Of a stretch of 64,000 nucleotides of DNA, positions 44,101 through 53,745 are shown piece after piece. The DNA lies in NCBI GenBank assembly GCA_963798195.1, contig CAWCSF010000008.1, positions 62,001-126,000 on the forward strand. Reading direction: 5' to 3'. The position numbers and the translations under genes were made by a program. Under the pieces are notes generated by a model. That model saw only the letters and a program-made list of their open reading frames with translations, was not told where the DNA came from and did not search any database. Source of the DNA: CAVSRC01 sp963798195 (GTDB lineage Bacteria > Pseudomonadota > Alphaproteobacteria > Rhizobiales > Kaistiaceae). The number at the start of each line of letters is the position of its first letter. The stretch's first letter is position 1.

Positions 44101-46004
44101 TGGCCCACCGCCTCGCGGAAGCCGAAGGCCTCGCCTCCTTCCTTGCCACGACCGAGGACAAGGGGCTGCTGCGCTTCCTGACTTGCGGCAGCGTGGATGA
44201 CGGCAAGTCCACGTTGATCGGTCGGCTGCTGCACGATTCCAAGCGCCTGTTCGAGGATCAACTGGCGACGCTCCGCGCCAACTCGGAGCGCTTCGGCACC
44301 ACTGGCAACGAGATCGATTTCGCGCTGCTGGTCGATGGTCTCGCCGCCGAGCGCGAGCAGGGCATCACCATCGACGTCGCCTACCGCTATTTTGCAACCG
44401 ACCGGCGCCGCTTCATCGTCGCGGACACGCCCGGCCACATTCAGTACACGCGCAACATGGCGACCGGCGCGTCGAACGCCGATCTCGCCGTTCTGCTGGT
44501 CGATGCGCAGCATGGCATCGTCACCCAGACCCGCCGTCACGCGTACATCGTGTCGCTGCTCGGCATCCGGCATGTGGTGCTGGCGGTCAACAAGATGGAC
44601 CTCATCGAGTTCGACGAGGAGAAGTTCGTCGACATCCGCAACGAGTTCGCCGAATTCGGCGCCTCGCTCGGTTTCGAGACATTGATCACCATCCCGATCG
44701 CGGCCCGGTCCGGCGACAACGTCATCGAGCGTAGCGCCCGCACGCCATGGTACGGCGGCCCGACCCTGCTCGAGCATCTGGAGCAGGTTGACGTCGCCGA
44801 ACGCAACCGCGAGGGCGCCTTCCGCTTCCCCGTCCAGTGGGTGAACCGCCCGAACGCCGGCTTCCGCGGTTACACCGGTACCGTCGCGGCGGGCACGGTC
44901 AGGCCCGGTGACGGCATCGTCGTCGCCCGCAGTGGCCAGACGGCCGCGATCACGCGCATCGTCACCATGGACGGCGACCTGAACGAGGCAAATGCGGGCG
45001 ACGCCGTCACGCTCACCACCGACGTGGAAATCGACATCGGTCGTGGTGACATCCTGTCGCCGTCCGATGACCGCCCGGATGTCTCGGACCAGATCGCCGC
45101 GCACGTCATCTGGATGGCCGACGAACCCATGCTGCCGGCGCGTTCCTATCTGCTGAAAAGCGGCGCACGCACGGTCGGTGCTGCGATCAGCGAGCTAAAG
45201 CATCGCGTTGACGTGGATACGTTCCAGCCGCTGGCGGCCAAGACGCTGGCGCTGAACGATATCGGCCTCTGCAACCTGTCGCTGTCCGAGCCGATCGCCT
45301 TCGATCTCTATGACGAGAACCGCACCACCGGCTCTTTCATCCTGATCGACCGCTTCTCGAACGCCACGGTTGCCGCCGGCATGATCCGCTTCGGTCTGCG
45401 GCGCGCAACCAACATTCACCGTCAGGCGCTGGACGTGAACAAGCAGGTCCGCTCTGAGGCCATGGGCCAGAAGCCGGTCGTCGTTTGGTTCACGGGCCTG
45501 TCCGGCGCCGGCAAGTCGACCATCGCCAACCTGGTCGAGAAGAAGCTGACGCTGGCCGGCCGCCACACCTACCTGCTCGACGGCGACAACGTTCGCCACG
45601 GGCTTAACCGCGATCTCGGTTTCACCGATGCTGATCGCGTCGAGAACATACGTCGCGTCGCGGAGACCGCGAAGCTCTTCCTCGACGCTGGATTGATCGT
45701 GCTGGTTTCCTTCATCTCGCCGTTCCGCTCGGAGCGCGCCATGGCCCGCGAGCTGGTCGAGACGGACGAGTTCCTGGAGATATTCGTCGACGCGCCGCTG
45801 GCGCTCGCCGAGGAACGGGACGTCAAGGGCCTCTACAAGAAGGCACGTGCCGGTGAGATCAAGAACTTCACCGGCATCGACTCGCCGTACGAGGCACCGG
45901 AAAAGGCGGATCTCCGCCTCGACACCGCGGCGGAGAGCGCCGAGGACCTGGCCGACCGCGTCATCGCGCGGCTGGCGGCCGACGGTTATCTCGGCCGCAA
46001 TTAG
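44100..46004 (+). CDS. cysNC: Bifunctional sulfate adenylyltransferase GTPase subunit / adenylylsulfate kinase CysNC
   Basis: The N-terminal about 430 residues are the regulatory GTPase CysN (GSVDDGKSTLIGRLLHDSK, VADTPGHIQYTRNMATGAS, NKMDLIEFDE). The C-terminal about 190 residues are APS kinase CysC (WFTGLSGAGKSTIANLVEKK, DGDNVRHGLNRDLGF, VSFISPFRSER). Together they convert sulfate to PAPS with CysD. Fusions of this kind are common in Proteobacteria. The stop overlaps the stop of the convergent gene at 46001-46004. No sulfite-forming reductase genes are in the window. Confidence 0.95.
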   Translation: MAHRLAEAEGLASFLATTEDKGLLRFLTCGSVDDGKSTLIGRLLHDSKRLFEDQLATLRANSERFGTTGNEIDFALLVDGLAAEREQGITIDVAYRYFATDRRRFIVADTPGHIQYTRNMATGASNADLAVLLVDAQHGIVTQTRRHAYIVSLLGIRHVVLAVNKMDLIEFDEEKFVDIRNEFAEFGASLGFETLITIPIAARSGDNVIERSARTPWYGGPTLLEHLEQVDVAERNREGAFRFPVQWVNRPNAGFRGYTGTVAAGTVRPGDGIVVARSGQTAAITRIVTMDGDLNEANAGDAVTLTTDVEIDIGRGDILSPSDDRPDVSDQIAAHVIWMADEPMLPARSYLLKSGARTVGAAISELKHRVDVDTFQPLAAKTLALNDIGLCNLSLSEPIAFDLYDENRTTGSFILIDRFSNATVAAGMIRFGLRRATNIHRQALDVNKQVRSEAMGQKPVVVWFTGLSGAGKSTIANLVEKKLTLAGRHTYLLDGDNVRHGLNRDLGFTDADRVENIRRVAETAKLFLDAGLIVLVSFISPFRSERAMARELVETDEFLEIFVDAPLALAEERDVKGLYKKARAGEIKNFTGIDSPYEAPEKADLRLDTAAESAEDLADRVIARLAADGYLGRN

Positions 46005-47278
46005 GAGAGCAGGTCGATCTTGATCGACTTGATGTCGGCGCCTGTACCGTCGCCGGGGATGCCAGGCTGGATCACCAGCAGGTCGCCGGCGCGGTCCGTT
46101 CGTAATGTCGGCACGCGCCAGGTCATTCCCACCGCCTGATAGTCGCGGCCGAGATTTGCCGTCTGCCAATGGCTGATCGCGACGCCGCTCTGGTAGGCGA
46201 AGCGCATGCCGGCCGCGCCAGCCTCTGCCGATGAGCGCGCTACGATCGTCACCCGCACTTCGTGCCCCGCAAGCCGCGTGGCGAGGCCGGGTCCGATCAA
46301 TGCTTTCACGCCCGGCGAGCCGGTTGACGAGGAAATGCGCACCACGCCGTCATTGGCGTTGAAACGGACGGGATTGTCCGGCGACGTCTCGAAGATGGTT
46401 GGATCGCGCCCGTCGAACAGCAGGAAAGACTGGGCGACATCCATGTCCTCTTGCGCGATTCGAACGGCCGTCGCGGCATCGCTCACTTCGCGGCGCACGC
46501 CGATGTCGACCGTCACGCCCGGGTCGGTGCGGGGGAGCAGGATGAAAGCGCCGGCACCGACAAGGACCACCGCGCAGAGGCCGATGGCGCCGGCCAGAAT
46601 GGTTATTTTCTCCCTGTCGCTGAGCCGCGCTAGCCACCCGGCGCGTGACCGGTGCCGCTGTGGCTGAGCCTGTGGCCGGCGCGTTCGCCGCCGCGGAAGG
46701 TCGTCGTCCTGGCGTGCCCGGGCAGGAAGCCGGCGACGCTCCTCTTCATACGGCTCCTCCGGCTCGTCATAGGTCTCCTGCGGTGGCGGTGGCGGTGGCG
46801 GCGGACGCTTCCGCTGGCGCGGCGACTTGATGCGAACCTTTCGTTTGGGCGGCGGCTCCTCGGGTTCGACCGGCCGCTGATAGTAGTCCTCGTCGGTCTC
46901 TTGCGCCTGATAGGCCGGCACGCGCCGCGCCTCCTCGATGCGCTCGTCGCGCCGGCGTTCGGGCGCGGGCAACCGGGCGGGCGCCGGCAGCGCGCGTGTT
47001 TCCGGATACCCGTAGCCGCGCCGGTCCTCTATCTGGTCGGCATAGGCCGGCAGCCGGCGGGAGAACGCCTGCATCACGTCGGCCTCGACGTCGCTCAAGG
47101 CAACGTCGAAGGCGCCGATCCGCTGCTCGATCTCGTCCTCGTCCAGCGGCGGGTCGAACGCCCACAGCCGCCGGATCATCGCGCGGCGCGCCTGGGCATA
47201 GATTTCGTCGCGCTCACCGCTGTCGACGATGCCGCGATCGAGAATCGATTGCCGGAGCAGAGAGTAGAAATCGGTCAT
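46001..47278 (-). CDS. Membrane-anchored hypothetical protein with a Pro/Arg-rich cytoplasmic region
   Basis: A 425-residue protein I do not recognise. Residues 1-95 form a helical cytoplasmic domain (FYSLLRQSILDRGIV, QARRAMIRRLWAFDPPLDED). Residues 95-240 are low complexity, rich in Arg, Pro and Glu, with eight prolines in a row. One membrane helix follows (ITILAGAIGLCAVVLVGAGA, about residues 245-268). The C-terminal about 150 residues would be periplasmic and beta-rich (SFLLFDGRDPTIFETS, LAGHEVRVTIVARSSA). The topology resembles sensory or envelope-organising proteins. Its stop overlaps cysNC tail to tail. Confidence 0.7.
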   Translation of the reverse strand: MTDFYSLLRQSILDRGIVDSGERDEIYAQARRAMIRRLWAFDPPLDEDEIEQRIGAFDVALSDVEADVMQAFSRRLPAYADQIEDRRGYGYPETRALPAPARLPAPERRRDERIEEARRVPAYQAQETDEDYYQRPVEPEEPPPKRKVRIKSPRQRKRPPPPPPPPQETYDEPEEPYEEERRRLPARARQDDDLPRRRTRRPQAQPQRHRSRAGWLARLSDREKITILAGAIGLCAVVLVGAGAFILLPRTDPGVTVDIGVRREVSDAATAVRIAQEDMDVAQSFLLFDGRDPTIFETSPDNPVRFNANDGVVRISSSTGSPGVKALIGPGLATRLAGHEVRVTIVARSSAEAGAAGMRFAYQSGVAISHWQTANLGRDYQAVGMTWRVPTLRTDRAGDLLVIQPGIPGDGTGADIKSIKIDLLS

Positions 47279-47293
47279 CGGCGGGCGTGGTGC

Positions 47294-48244
47294 TTAACTC
47301 TCAAGCAGGTCCGGGCCGCCGAGAATCAGCGGATCCGTGTCCCGGACCACCTTGTCGTCCTTGCCGGGATAGGCAACGGCGCCGAGCATGTGGCGAATGA
47401 CGTTGAGCCTTGCGCGGCGCTTGTCGTTGGCGCGCACCACGGTCCATGGCGACGCCGGGCGATCGGTCGCGGCCAGCATCTTGTCGCGCGCCTTTGAATA
47501 GGCATCCCATTTGGACAGCGCCGCATAGTCGACCGGCGACAGCTTCCAGATCTTCAGGGGATTATGGCGCCGCTCGTGAAAACGCTTGAGCTGCATCTCG
47601 CGCCCGATGTTGAGCCAGAACTTGAACAGTACGGTGCCCCCTTCGGTCAGCATGCGCTCGAACTCGGGCGCCTGCCCCAGGAACTCGTCGGTCTGCGCCG
47701 GCGTGCAGAAGCCCATGACTGCTTCAACACCGGCGCGGTTGTACCAGGAGCGGTCGAACAGCACCAATTCTCCGGCCGTCGGCAGATGCTCCGTGTAGCG
47801 CTGGAAGTACCACTCACCCTGCTCCTTCTCCGTCGGCTTCGGCAGCGCCACTGTGCGCGCCGTCCGCGGGTTCATGTACTGGCGCATCGCAAAAATGCAG
47901 CCACCCTTGCCGGCCGCGTCGCGACCCTCGAACAGGGCCACCAGCCGGGCTCCGGAATCGTTGATGTGCCGCTGCAGCTTGACCAGCTCGATCTGAAGGA
48001 GGGTCAGTTCCTCCTCGTAAAGCTTATCCTTGATTGTGTCTTCATAAGGGTAGCCGCCTGAGGCAAGTGCGCCCTTTTCGACCCAGTCCGGCAGGGTCGG
48101 GTCCTCCAGGTCGAACTTTCCGGCGGCGGTCTTGACCACATCGGCGTCCTCGGTCGGCCGGATCACCTTGGGCACAGCGTGTTTCCGGCTCTTTGCCTTC
48201 TTGTCTTTCCCGCCGTGCTTCTTGGATTTGCCGTCTTTAGCCAT
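47294..48244 (-). CDS. ppk2: Polyphosphate kinase 2
   Basis: PPK2 moves phosphate between polyphosphate and nucleotides. The 316 residues contain Walker A ALFEGRDAAGKGGCIFAM, the lid GEWYFQRYTEHLPTAGE and Walker B LVLFDRSWYNRAGVEAVMGF, then KFWLNIGREMQLKRFHER. A Lys/Arg-rich tail (KDGKSKKHGGKDKKAKSRKH) precedes the domain and may bind polyphosphate. It is divergent from phoR, which suggests a phosphate-related setting. The start ATG 48242-48244 is preferred over an upstream TTG. Confidence 0.92.
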   Translation of the reverse strand: MAKDGKSKKHGGKDKKAKSRKHAVPKVIRPTEDADVVKTAAGKFDLEDPTLPDWVEKGALASGGYPYEDTIKDKLYEEELTLLQIELVKLQRHINDSGARLVALFEGRDAAGKGGCIFAMRQYMNPRTARTVALPKPTEKEQGEWYFQRYTEHLPTAGELVLFDRSWYNRAGVEAVMGFCTPAQTDEFLGQAPEFERMLTEGGTVLFKFWLNIGREMQLKRFHERRHNPLKIWKLSPVDYAALSKWDAYSKARDKMLAATDRPASPWTVVRANDKRRARLNVIRHMLGAVAYPGKDDKVVRDTDPLILGGPDLLES

Positions 48245-48395
48245 TGCTGGACTGTCCTCGATCCTTGTCGCCGCTTGTCGCAATTGTCATACCGACCTTA
48301 TATCCAACAAGTGTCGGGCACGTACCATGCGCCTGATTCGTGTGTTTTTAGCCCGTCGGCCGGGGCGTGTCGGCCCCTAGACCGGAACCTCCCGC

Positions 48396-49728
48396 ATGGT
48401 CGCAACGAGTCCGGAGGGCAGGGCGACGGATAGGTTTGCCATTGGCTTCGCGCAGCGGCTGTCTGAGAGCCGCTGGCTGATCGTCGCGGTCGCCGCCCTT
48501 CTGGCGGGCCTCGCAATCGCCGGCATCGTCTCCGCCATCGCGGCGATCGTCGTCTTCACTGCCGTGCTGGCGCTCATTGCGCTTCTGCCCCGGGCACGCC
48601 CGCTCCAGCGTCTTCCCGCCGCGGCGGCGCCGGCCCTTGCCGTGCCCGAGGGCGGCGTCCGCGCCCTTGCCGATGCGCTTCCCGACCCCTGCTTCGTGCT
48701 GGATCGCCGCGGGGTGGTGCAATACGCCAATGACCGTGCCGTGGCCGCTTTCTCCATCCGGGCCGGCGAGTCTCTGACGTTCCGGCTGCGCAACCCGGAT
48801 CTTGTCGAGGCCTTCGACCGCGTGGCGCGCGGCGGCTGCCCCGGAGCGCGTCGAATTCGCCGAGCGCATTCCGACCGAGCGCTGGTTCGCGGCGTGGTTC
48901 GCAAACCTCCAACTGGGGGGCCGGATGCCCGGCGATTTCATCGTCCTGGTTCTCGACGATCTCAGCGAGAGCCGCCGCACCGACCGGGTGCGCGTCGATT
49001 TCGTCGCCAACGCCAGTCATGAGCTGCGCACACCGCTGGCCTCGCTCGCAGGGTTCATAGAGACGTTGCAGGGTCCGGCGCGCGAGGACGCCACGGCGCG
49101 CGCCCGCTTCCTCGACATCATGCACGAGCAGGCCAACCGCATGAGCCGCCTGGTGGACGATCTTCTGTCGCTGAGTCGCATCGAGATGAAGGCCCATGTC
49201 CGGCCGAGCGATCCGGTCGACCTGGTCTCCGCCGTGCGCCACGTCGCCGATTCGCTGGAGCCGTTGGCACAGGAACTCGGCGTGACGATCGAGACGGTCT
49301 TCCCGGACCGGCCGGTAGAGTTGATCGGGGATCGCGACGAACTGATTCAGGTGTTCGAGAACCTGGTCGAGAATGCCTGCAAGTACGGTCAGTCAGGGCA
49401 GCGCGTGGTGGTGACGGTGACGGAAGGGAGCGGCGGTCCGGCCGTGACCGTGCGTGATTTCGGCCCCGGCATTCCCGAGGAACACGTTCCGCGCCTGACC
49501 GAGCGCTTCTATCGCGTCGATGTGGAGGCGAGTCGGAAGCACCGTGGCACCGGTCTCGGGCTCGCAATCGTCAAGCATATCCTCGCCCGACACCACGCCC
49601 GGCTGAAGGTGGAAAGCACCTTGGGGCAGGGTGCTAAATTTACCGTCACTTTTCCACAGGCTGTGCACGGCGCAGCGGCCGATCCAATGGAAAAAGCTGA
49701 GCAAGATCAGCGGCTTGAACTGTCGTAA
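48396..49728 (+). CDS. phoR: Phosphate regulon sensor histidine kinase PhoR, with a one-base frameshift
   Basis: PhoR senses phosphate status through PstSCAB-PhoU and phosphorylates PhoB. Two membrane helices are at about residues 28-62 (LIVAVAALLAGLAIAGIVSA). A PAS-like domain follows (ALADALPDPCFVLDRRGVVQ), then the histidine in FVANASHELRTPLASLAGFI, N box ENLVENACKYG and GTGLGLAIVKHILARH. As printed, the frame breaks in the PAS region: removing T at 48837 continues ARGG into APERVEFAERIPTERWF. Restored length is 443 residues. A Pho box overlaps the stop codon. Confidence 0.88.
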
Positions 49729-49748
49729 AACAGTTACATCTCTGTCAT
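49720..49748 (+). promoter_or_regulatory. Pho box with three units upstream of pstS
   Basis: CTGTCGT (49720-49726), CAGTTAC (49731-49737) and CTGTCAT (49742-49748) are three seven-base PhoB half-sites, each start exactly 11 bases after the last, with four-base spacers. It overlaps the phoR stop and lies about 90 bases before the pstS start. Confidence 0.85.
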
Positions 49749-49840
49749 AGGACGTTCGTGGGGCACGTCTAGGGTCCGCCCGCTTGGGCAAGAAGCCCTC
49801 GATATGAATATCCCCCAAACCTCCAACAGGGAGAGGCCAG

Positions 49841-50887
49841 GTGAAACCCATCAACCTCGCCATTGCGGCCGGCTTTGCCGCCGTCATGACAGTTTCCGCC
49901 GCCAGCGCTGCCGACATTTCGGGCGCGGGTGCCACGTTCCCCTTTCCGATCTACGCCAAGTGGGCCGATGCCTATAAGACGGCGACCGGCGTCGGTCTGA
50001 ACTATCAGTCGATCGGTTCAGGCGGCGGCATCAAGCAGATCGAAGCCAAGACCGTAACCTTCGGTGCCACCGACAAACCGCTCGATGCAGCGGAACTCGA
50101 CAAGTTCGGCATGGTGCAGTGGCCGATGGTCATGGGCGGCATCGTTCCCGTCGTCAATCTCGAAGGCATCAAGCCTGGCGAACTGGTCATCGACGGCACG
50201 ACGCTCGCCGATATCTTCGCCGGCAAGATCACCAAGTGGGACGATGCGGCGCTCGCAAAACTCAACCCCGGCGTCAAGCTCCCGTCTGCCGCGATCGCGG
50301 TGGTTCACCGTTCGGACGGGTCGGGCACGACCTTCAACTTCACCTATTACCTCGCCGACGTGAACGCCAACTGGAAGGAAAACATCGGCGTCAACACTGC
50401 CGTTGAGTGGCCGGTCGGCATCGGCGCCAAGGGCAACGAAGGCGTCGCCAACAACGTCCAGAACACGAAGGGCTCGATCGGTTACGTTGAGTATGCTTAC
50501 GCCAAGCAGAACAACATGACCTACGCCGGCATGGTCAACAAGGATGGCAAGACCGTCCAGCCGACCTCGGAGGCTTTCGCCGCCGCTGCGGCCAATGCCG
50601 ATTGGAAGGGCACGCCGGGTTATGCGGTGATCCTCGCCAACGAGCCGGGCGCCGAGACGTGGCCGATGACCGCCGCGACGTTCATCCTCATGTACAAGAA
50701 GCCGGATGACGTGGCCGCCTCGGCCGAAGCCCTGAAGTTCTTCTCCTGGGCCTTCGCCAAGGGCGACGACATGGCTGCCGAACTCATCTACATCCCGATG
50801 CCCGACAGCGTCGTGAAGGATGTCGAGGCGATGTGGACCAGCGAGATCGTTGGCCCCGACGGCAAGCCGATCTACGCCGGAATGTAA
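49841..50887 (+). CDS. pstS: Phosphate-binding protein PstS
   Basis: Periplasmic high-affinity phosphate receptor. The 348 residues start at GTG 49841 after AGGGAGAGG. A signal peptide (MKPINLAIAAGFAAVMTVSA) is followed by the canonical ISGAGATFPFPIYAKW. Phosphate-contact segments are YQSIGSGGGIKQIE, FGATDKPLDAAE, and VVHRSDGSGTTFNFTYYL. It is first in the pst operon, under the Pho box. Confidence 0.95.
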   Translation: MKPINLAIAAGFAAVMTVSAASAADISGAGATFPFPIYAKWADAYKTATGVGLNYQSIGSGGGIKQIEAKTVTFGATDKPLDAAELDKFGMVQWPMVMGGIVPVVNLEGIKPGELVIDGTTLADIFAGKITKWDDAALAKLNPGVKLPSAAIAVVHRSDGSGTTFNFTYYLADVNANWKENIGVNTAVEWPVGIGAKGNEGVANNVQNTKGSIGYVEYAYAKQNNMTYAGMVNKDGKTVQPTSEAFAAAAANADWKGTPGYAVILANEPGAETWPMTAATFILMYKKPDDVAASAEALKFFSWAFAKGDDMAAELIYIPMPDSVVKDVEAMWTSEIVGPDGKPIYAGM

Positions 50888-51036
50888 GTCAGTACGATCT
50901 GCCGCACGGCTCGGGTCATGCGCGTCCTTTCCCAGGAATTGGCGCGCATGACCGGCCGGGCGGTTTTCCTCGCGCCAGCTGGTCGGCCGCAATTGCCATT
51001 TCCCGCGCATATACTATGAACCCGCCGGAGAGTCGG

Positions 51037-52032
51037 ATGTCCGAGGTTGCGTTGAGCGCCACCAGCCAGATCAAGTCCAGCGACAGCGGCCGGCATCAGG
51101 CGCTGCGTCGCTTCATGATCGCGGAGGGAACGTTCCGCATCGCGACGCTCTCTGCCGCCATTCTCGTACTCATCATCTTGAGCGGCGTTATCCTGTCGCT
51201 CGTCATCGGCTCGATACCGGCATTCAGGCAGTTCGGCTTCGGCTTTCTGAGCACGCAGAGCTGGAACCCCGTAACCGAGAAATTCGGCGCGATTGCTCCG
51301 ATATATGGAACGGTCGTCACGTCGATCATTGCGATGGTGATCGGCGTGCCGGTTGGTTTGGGCATCGCGATCTTTCTGACCGAGCTTTGCCCTTATCCGC
51401 TGCGCCGGCCCATCGGCATTGCCATCGAACTCCTCGCCGGCATTCCTTCGATCATCTACGGAATTTGGGGCCTGTTCGTCTTCGCGCCGTTCCTTCAGGC
51501 AACTGTGCAGCCGTTCCTCATCGAAGTCACATCGCCGATTCCGGGACTCAACGCGCTCTTCGCCGGCCCGCCCTACGGCATCGGCGTCTTCACCGCCGGG
51601 CTCATCCTCGCCATCATGGTGCTGCCCTTCATCACCGCGATCACGCGCGACGTCTTCCTGACGGTGCCGCCGGTGCTGAAGGAGGCCGCCTACGGCGTTG
51701 GCTGCACCACATGGGAAGTCGTCCGCAAGGTCGTGCTGCCCTACACCCGTGTCGGCGTGATCGGCGGCGTCATGCTTGGCCTTGGCCGCGCACTGGGTGA
51801 GACCATGGCGGTCACCTTCGTCATCGGCAACGCCCACCGCATCTCGGCGTCGATCCTTGCGCCAGGCACCACCATCTCGGCGAGCATCGCCAACGAATTC
51901 AACGAAGCCGTCGGCGAACTCTACACGTCTTCGCTGATCGCGCTCGGCCTCATCCTTTTCGTTATCACCTTCATCGTACTGGCTGCGGCGCGCTTGATGC
52001 TGATGCGCATCGAAAAGAGCCTTGGCACATGA
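51037..52032 (+). CDS. pstC: Phosphate ABC transporter permease PstC
   Basis: Inner-membrane subunit of the phosphate importer. From ATG 51037 the protein has 331 residues; ATG 51016 would add seven. Helices include ATLSAAILVLIILSGVILSL, TVVTSIIAMVIGVPVGLGIA and GLILAIMVLPFITAITRDVF. The EAA loop is LKEAAYGVGCTTWEVVRKVV and LGRALGETMAVTFVIGN is the usual PstC element. It overlaps pstA by ATGA. Confidence 0.93.
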   Translation: MSEVALSATSQIKSSDSGRHQALRRFMIAEGTFRIATLSAAILVLIILSGVILSLVIGSIPAFRQFGFGFLSTQSWNPVTEKFGAIAPIYGTVVTSIIAMVIGVPVGLGIAIFLTELCPYPLRRPIGIAIELLAGIPSIIYGIWGLFVFAPFLQATVQPFLIEVTSPIPGLNALFAGPPYGIGVFTAGLILAIMVLPFITAITRDVFLTVPPVLKEAAYGVGCTTWEVVRKVVLPYTRVGVIGGVMLGLGRALGETMAVTFVIGNAHRISASILAPGTTISASIANEFNEAVGELYTSSLIALGLILFVITFIVLAAARLMLMRIEKSLGT

Positions 52033-52877
52033 AATCGATGGCTCGCTATAACCGGCGTCGCCGGCGCAATTCGATCACGATGGTCCTGTCCGTCGGGGCG
52101 ACTGTTTTTGGCGCCGCCTGGCTGGTGGCAATCCTCGGAACTCTCCTCTGGAACGGCGTCTCTGGCCTGTCCCTGGAGGTCTTCACCGCCAACACGCCGC
52201 CGCCCGGCGGCAGTGGCGGTCTCGCCAACGCCATCGTCGGCAGCCTCATCCTGACGGTGTTCGGCATCGTCATCGGCACGCCGATCGGGATTCTCGCCGG
52301 CACCTACATGGCGGAATACGGCCGGTTCTCGCGCCTGACGATGATCGTGCGCTTCGTCAACGACATCCTGCTGTCGGCGCCGTCCATCGTGATCGGCCTG
52401 TTCGTTTATGAGATCATGGTCGTGCGGATGGGCCACTTCTCGGCTTGGGCCGGCGGAGTCGCGCTGGCGATTCTGGTTATTCCGGTCGTGATCCGCACGA
52501 CCGAGGACATGCTCCTGCTGGTCCCCGATACGCTGCGCGAAGCCGCCGCCGGTCTCGGTTCGCCGCGCTGGAAGATCATCGCCGACGTGTCCTACCGCGC
52601 CGCCCGGGCCGGTATCATCACCGGCGTGCTGCTCGCCATCGCGCGTATCACCGGCGAGACGGCCCCGCTGCTCTTCACGGTATTGAACAACCAGTTCTGG
52701 AGCCTCGATCCGAACGCGCCGATGGCGAACCTGCCGGTCACCATCTTTCAATTCGCACTATCGCCCTATGCGGACTGGCAGCAGCTCGCATGGACCGGCG
52801 CATTGGTCGTGACGTTCGCCGTGCTGACGTTGAATATCGTCGCGCGTTATCTGGGCAGCCTCGGGAGCCGGACATGA
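52029..52877 (+). CDS. pstA: Phosphate ABC transporter permease PstA
   Basis: Second permease of the phosphate importer, 282 residues. Typical segments are GTYMAEYGRFSRLTMIVRFV, ILLSAPSIVIGLFVYEIMVV, the EAA loop TLREAAAGLGSPRWKIIADV and ARITGETAPLLFTVLNNQFW. It overlaps pstC at the start and pstB at the stop, both as ATGA. Confidence 0.93.
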   Translation: MKSMARYNRRRRRNSITMVLSVGATVFGAAWLVAILGTLLWNGVSGLSLEVFTANTPPPGGSGGLANAIVGSLILTVFGIVIGTPIGILAGTYMAEYGRFSRLTMIVRFVNDILLSAPSIVIGLFVYEIMVVRMGHFSAWAGGVALAILVIPVVIRTTEDMLLLVPDTLREAAAGLGSPRWKIIADVSYRAARAGIITGVLLAIARITGETAPLLFTVLNNQFWSLDPNAPMANLPVTIFQFALSPYADWQQLAWTGALVVTFAVLTLNIVARYLGSLGSRT

Positions 52878-53719
52878 GTGAAGCCAGCACGATGACGAAT
52901 GGCCCAACGGCCGCGCCGGACATGGCCGCCCGGCTGTCGGTGGCCGACCGGTCGGATAGGGCGCTGGCGGAGAAGATGGTCGTCCGCGATCTCAAATTCT
53001 TTTACGGCAATTCGATCGCGCTGAAATCGATCTCGCTGCCCCTTTACGCCAACAAGGTGACCGCATTCATCGGGCCGTCGGGTTGCGGCAAGTCCACGCT
53101 GCTGCGCGTTCTCAATCGCATGTATGACCTGTACCCGAACCAGCGGGCCGAGGGCGAAGTCATGCTCGACGGCGAGAATATTCTCTCGCCCCAGCAGGAT
53201 CTGAACCTGCTGCGCTCGAAGGTCGGCATGGTCTTCCAGAAGCCGACCCCGTTTCCGATGACGATCTTCGACAACATCGCTTTCGGCATCCAGCTGTACG
53301 AGAAGCCATCGCGCGCCGAATTGGCCGACCGCGTCGAGGCGGCGCTGACCAAGGCCGCTCTGTGGGGCGAGGTGAAGGACAAGCTGCGCGCCAGCGGGCT
53401 CAGCCTCTCCGGCGGCCAGCAGCAGCGCCTGTGCATCGCCCGCACCGTCGCCGTCCAGCCCGAGGTGGTTTTGCTCGACGAGCCAGCCTCGGCCCTCGAT
53501 CCGATCTCGACCGCCAAGATCGAGGAACTGATCGACGAATTGAAGAACGAGTACACGATCGCCATTGTGACCCACAACATGCAGCAGGCGGCGCGCGTCT
53601 CCGACCGCACCGCGTTCATGTATCTCGGCGAACTGGTCGAGTTCGACGACACCAATAAGATCTTCACGGCGCCTTCGGACCGGCGTACGCAGGATTACAT
53701 TACCGGCCGGTTCGGCTGA
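52874..53719 (+). CDS. pstB: Phosphate ABC transporter ATP-binding protein PstB
   Basis: ATPase of the phosphate importer. The 281 residues include Walker A FIGPSGCGKSTLLRVLNRM, Q-loop GMVFQKPTPFPMTIFDN, signature LSLSGGQQQRLCIARTV, Walker B VVLLDEPASALDPIST and the switch His in IVTHNMQQAARVSD. The C-terminal FTAPSDRRTQDYITGRFG is the usual PstB ending. It starts inside the pstA stop. Confidence 0.95.
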   Translation: MSEASTMTNGPTAAPDMAARLSVADRSDRALAEKMVVRDLKFFYGNSIALKSISLPLYANKVTAFIGPSGCGKSTLLRVLNRMYDLYPNQRAEGEVMLDGENILSPQQDLNLLRSKVGMVFQKPTPFPMTIFDNIAFGIQLYEKPSRAELADRVEAALTKAALWGEVKDKLRASGLSLSGGQQQRLCIARTVAVQPEVVLLDEPASALDPISTAKIEELIDELKNEYTIAIVTHNMQQAARVSDRTAFMYLGELVEFDDTNKIFTAPSDRRTQDYITGRFG

Positions 53720-53745
53720 CCGCGCCCGCGACAAGGAAGCGACCA

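Noticed and set aside
48252..48290. Possible Pho box between ppk2 and phoR (three TTGTC elements)
   Set aside because: The elements are 10 and 9 bases apart, not the 11 required, and match the consensus poorly.
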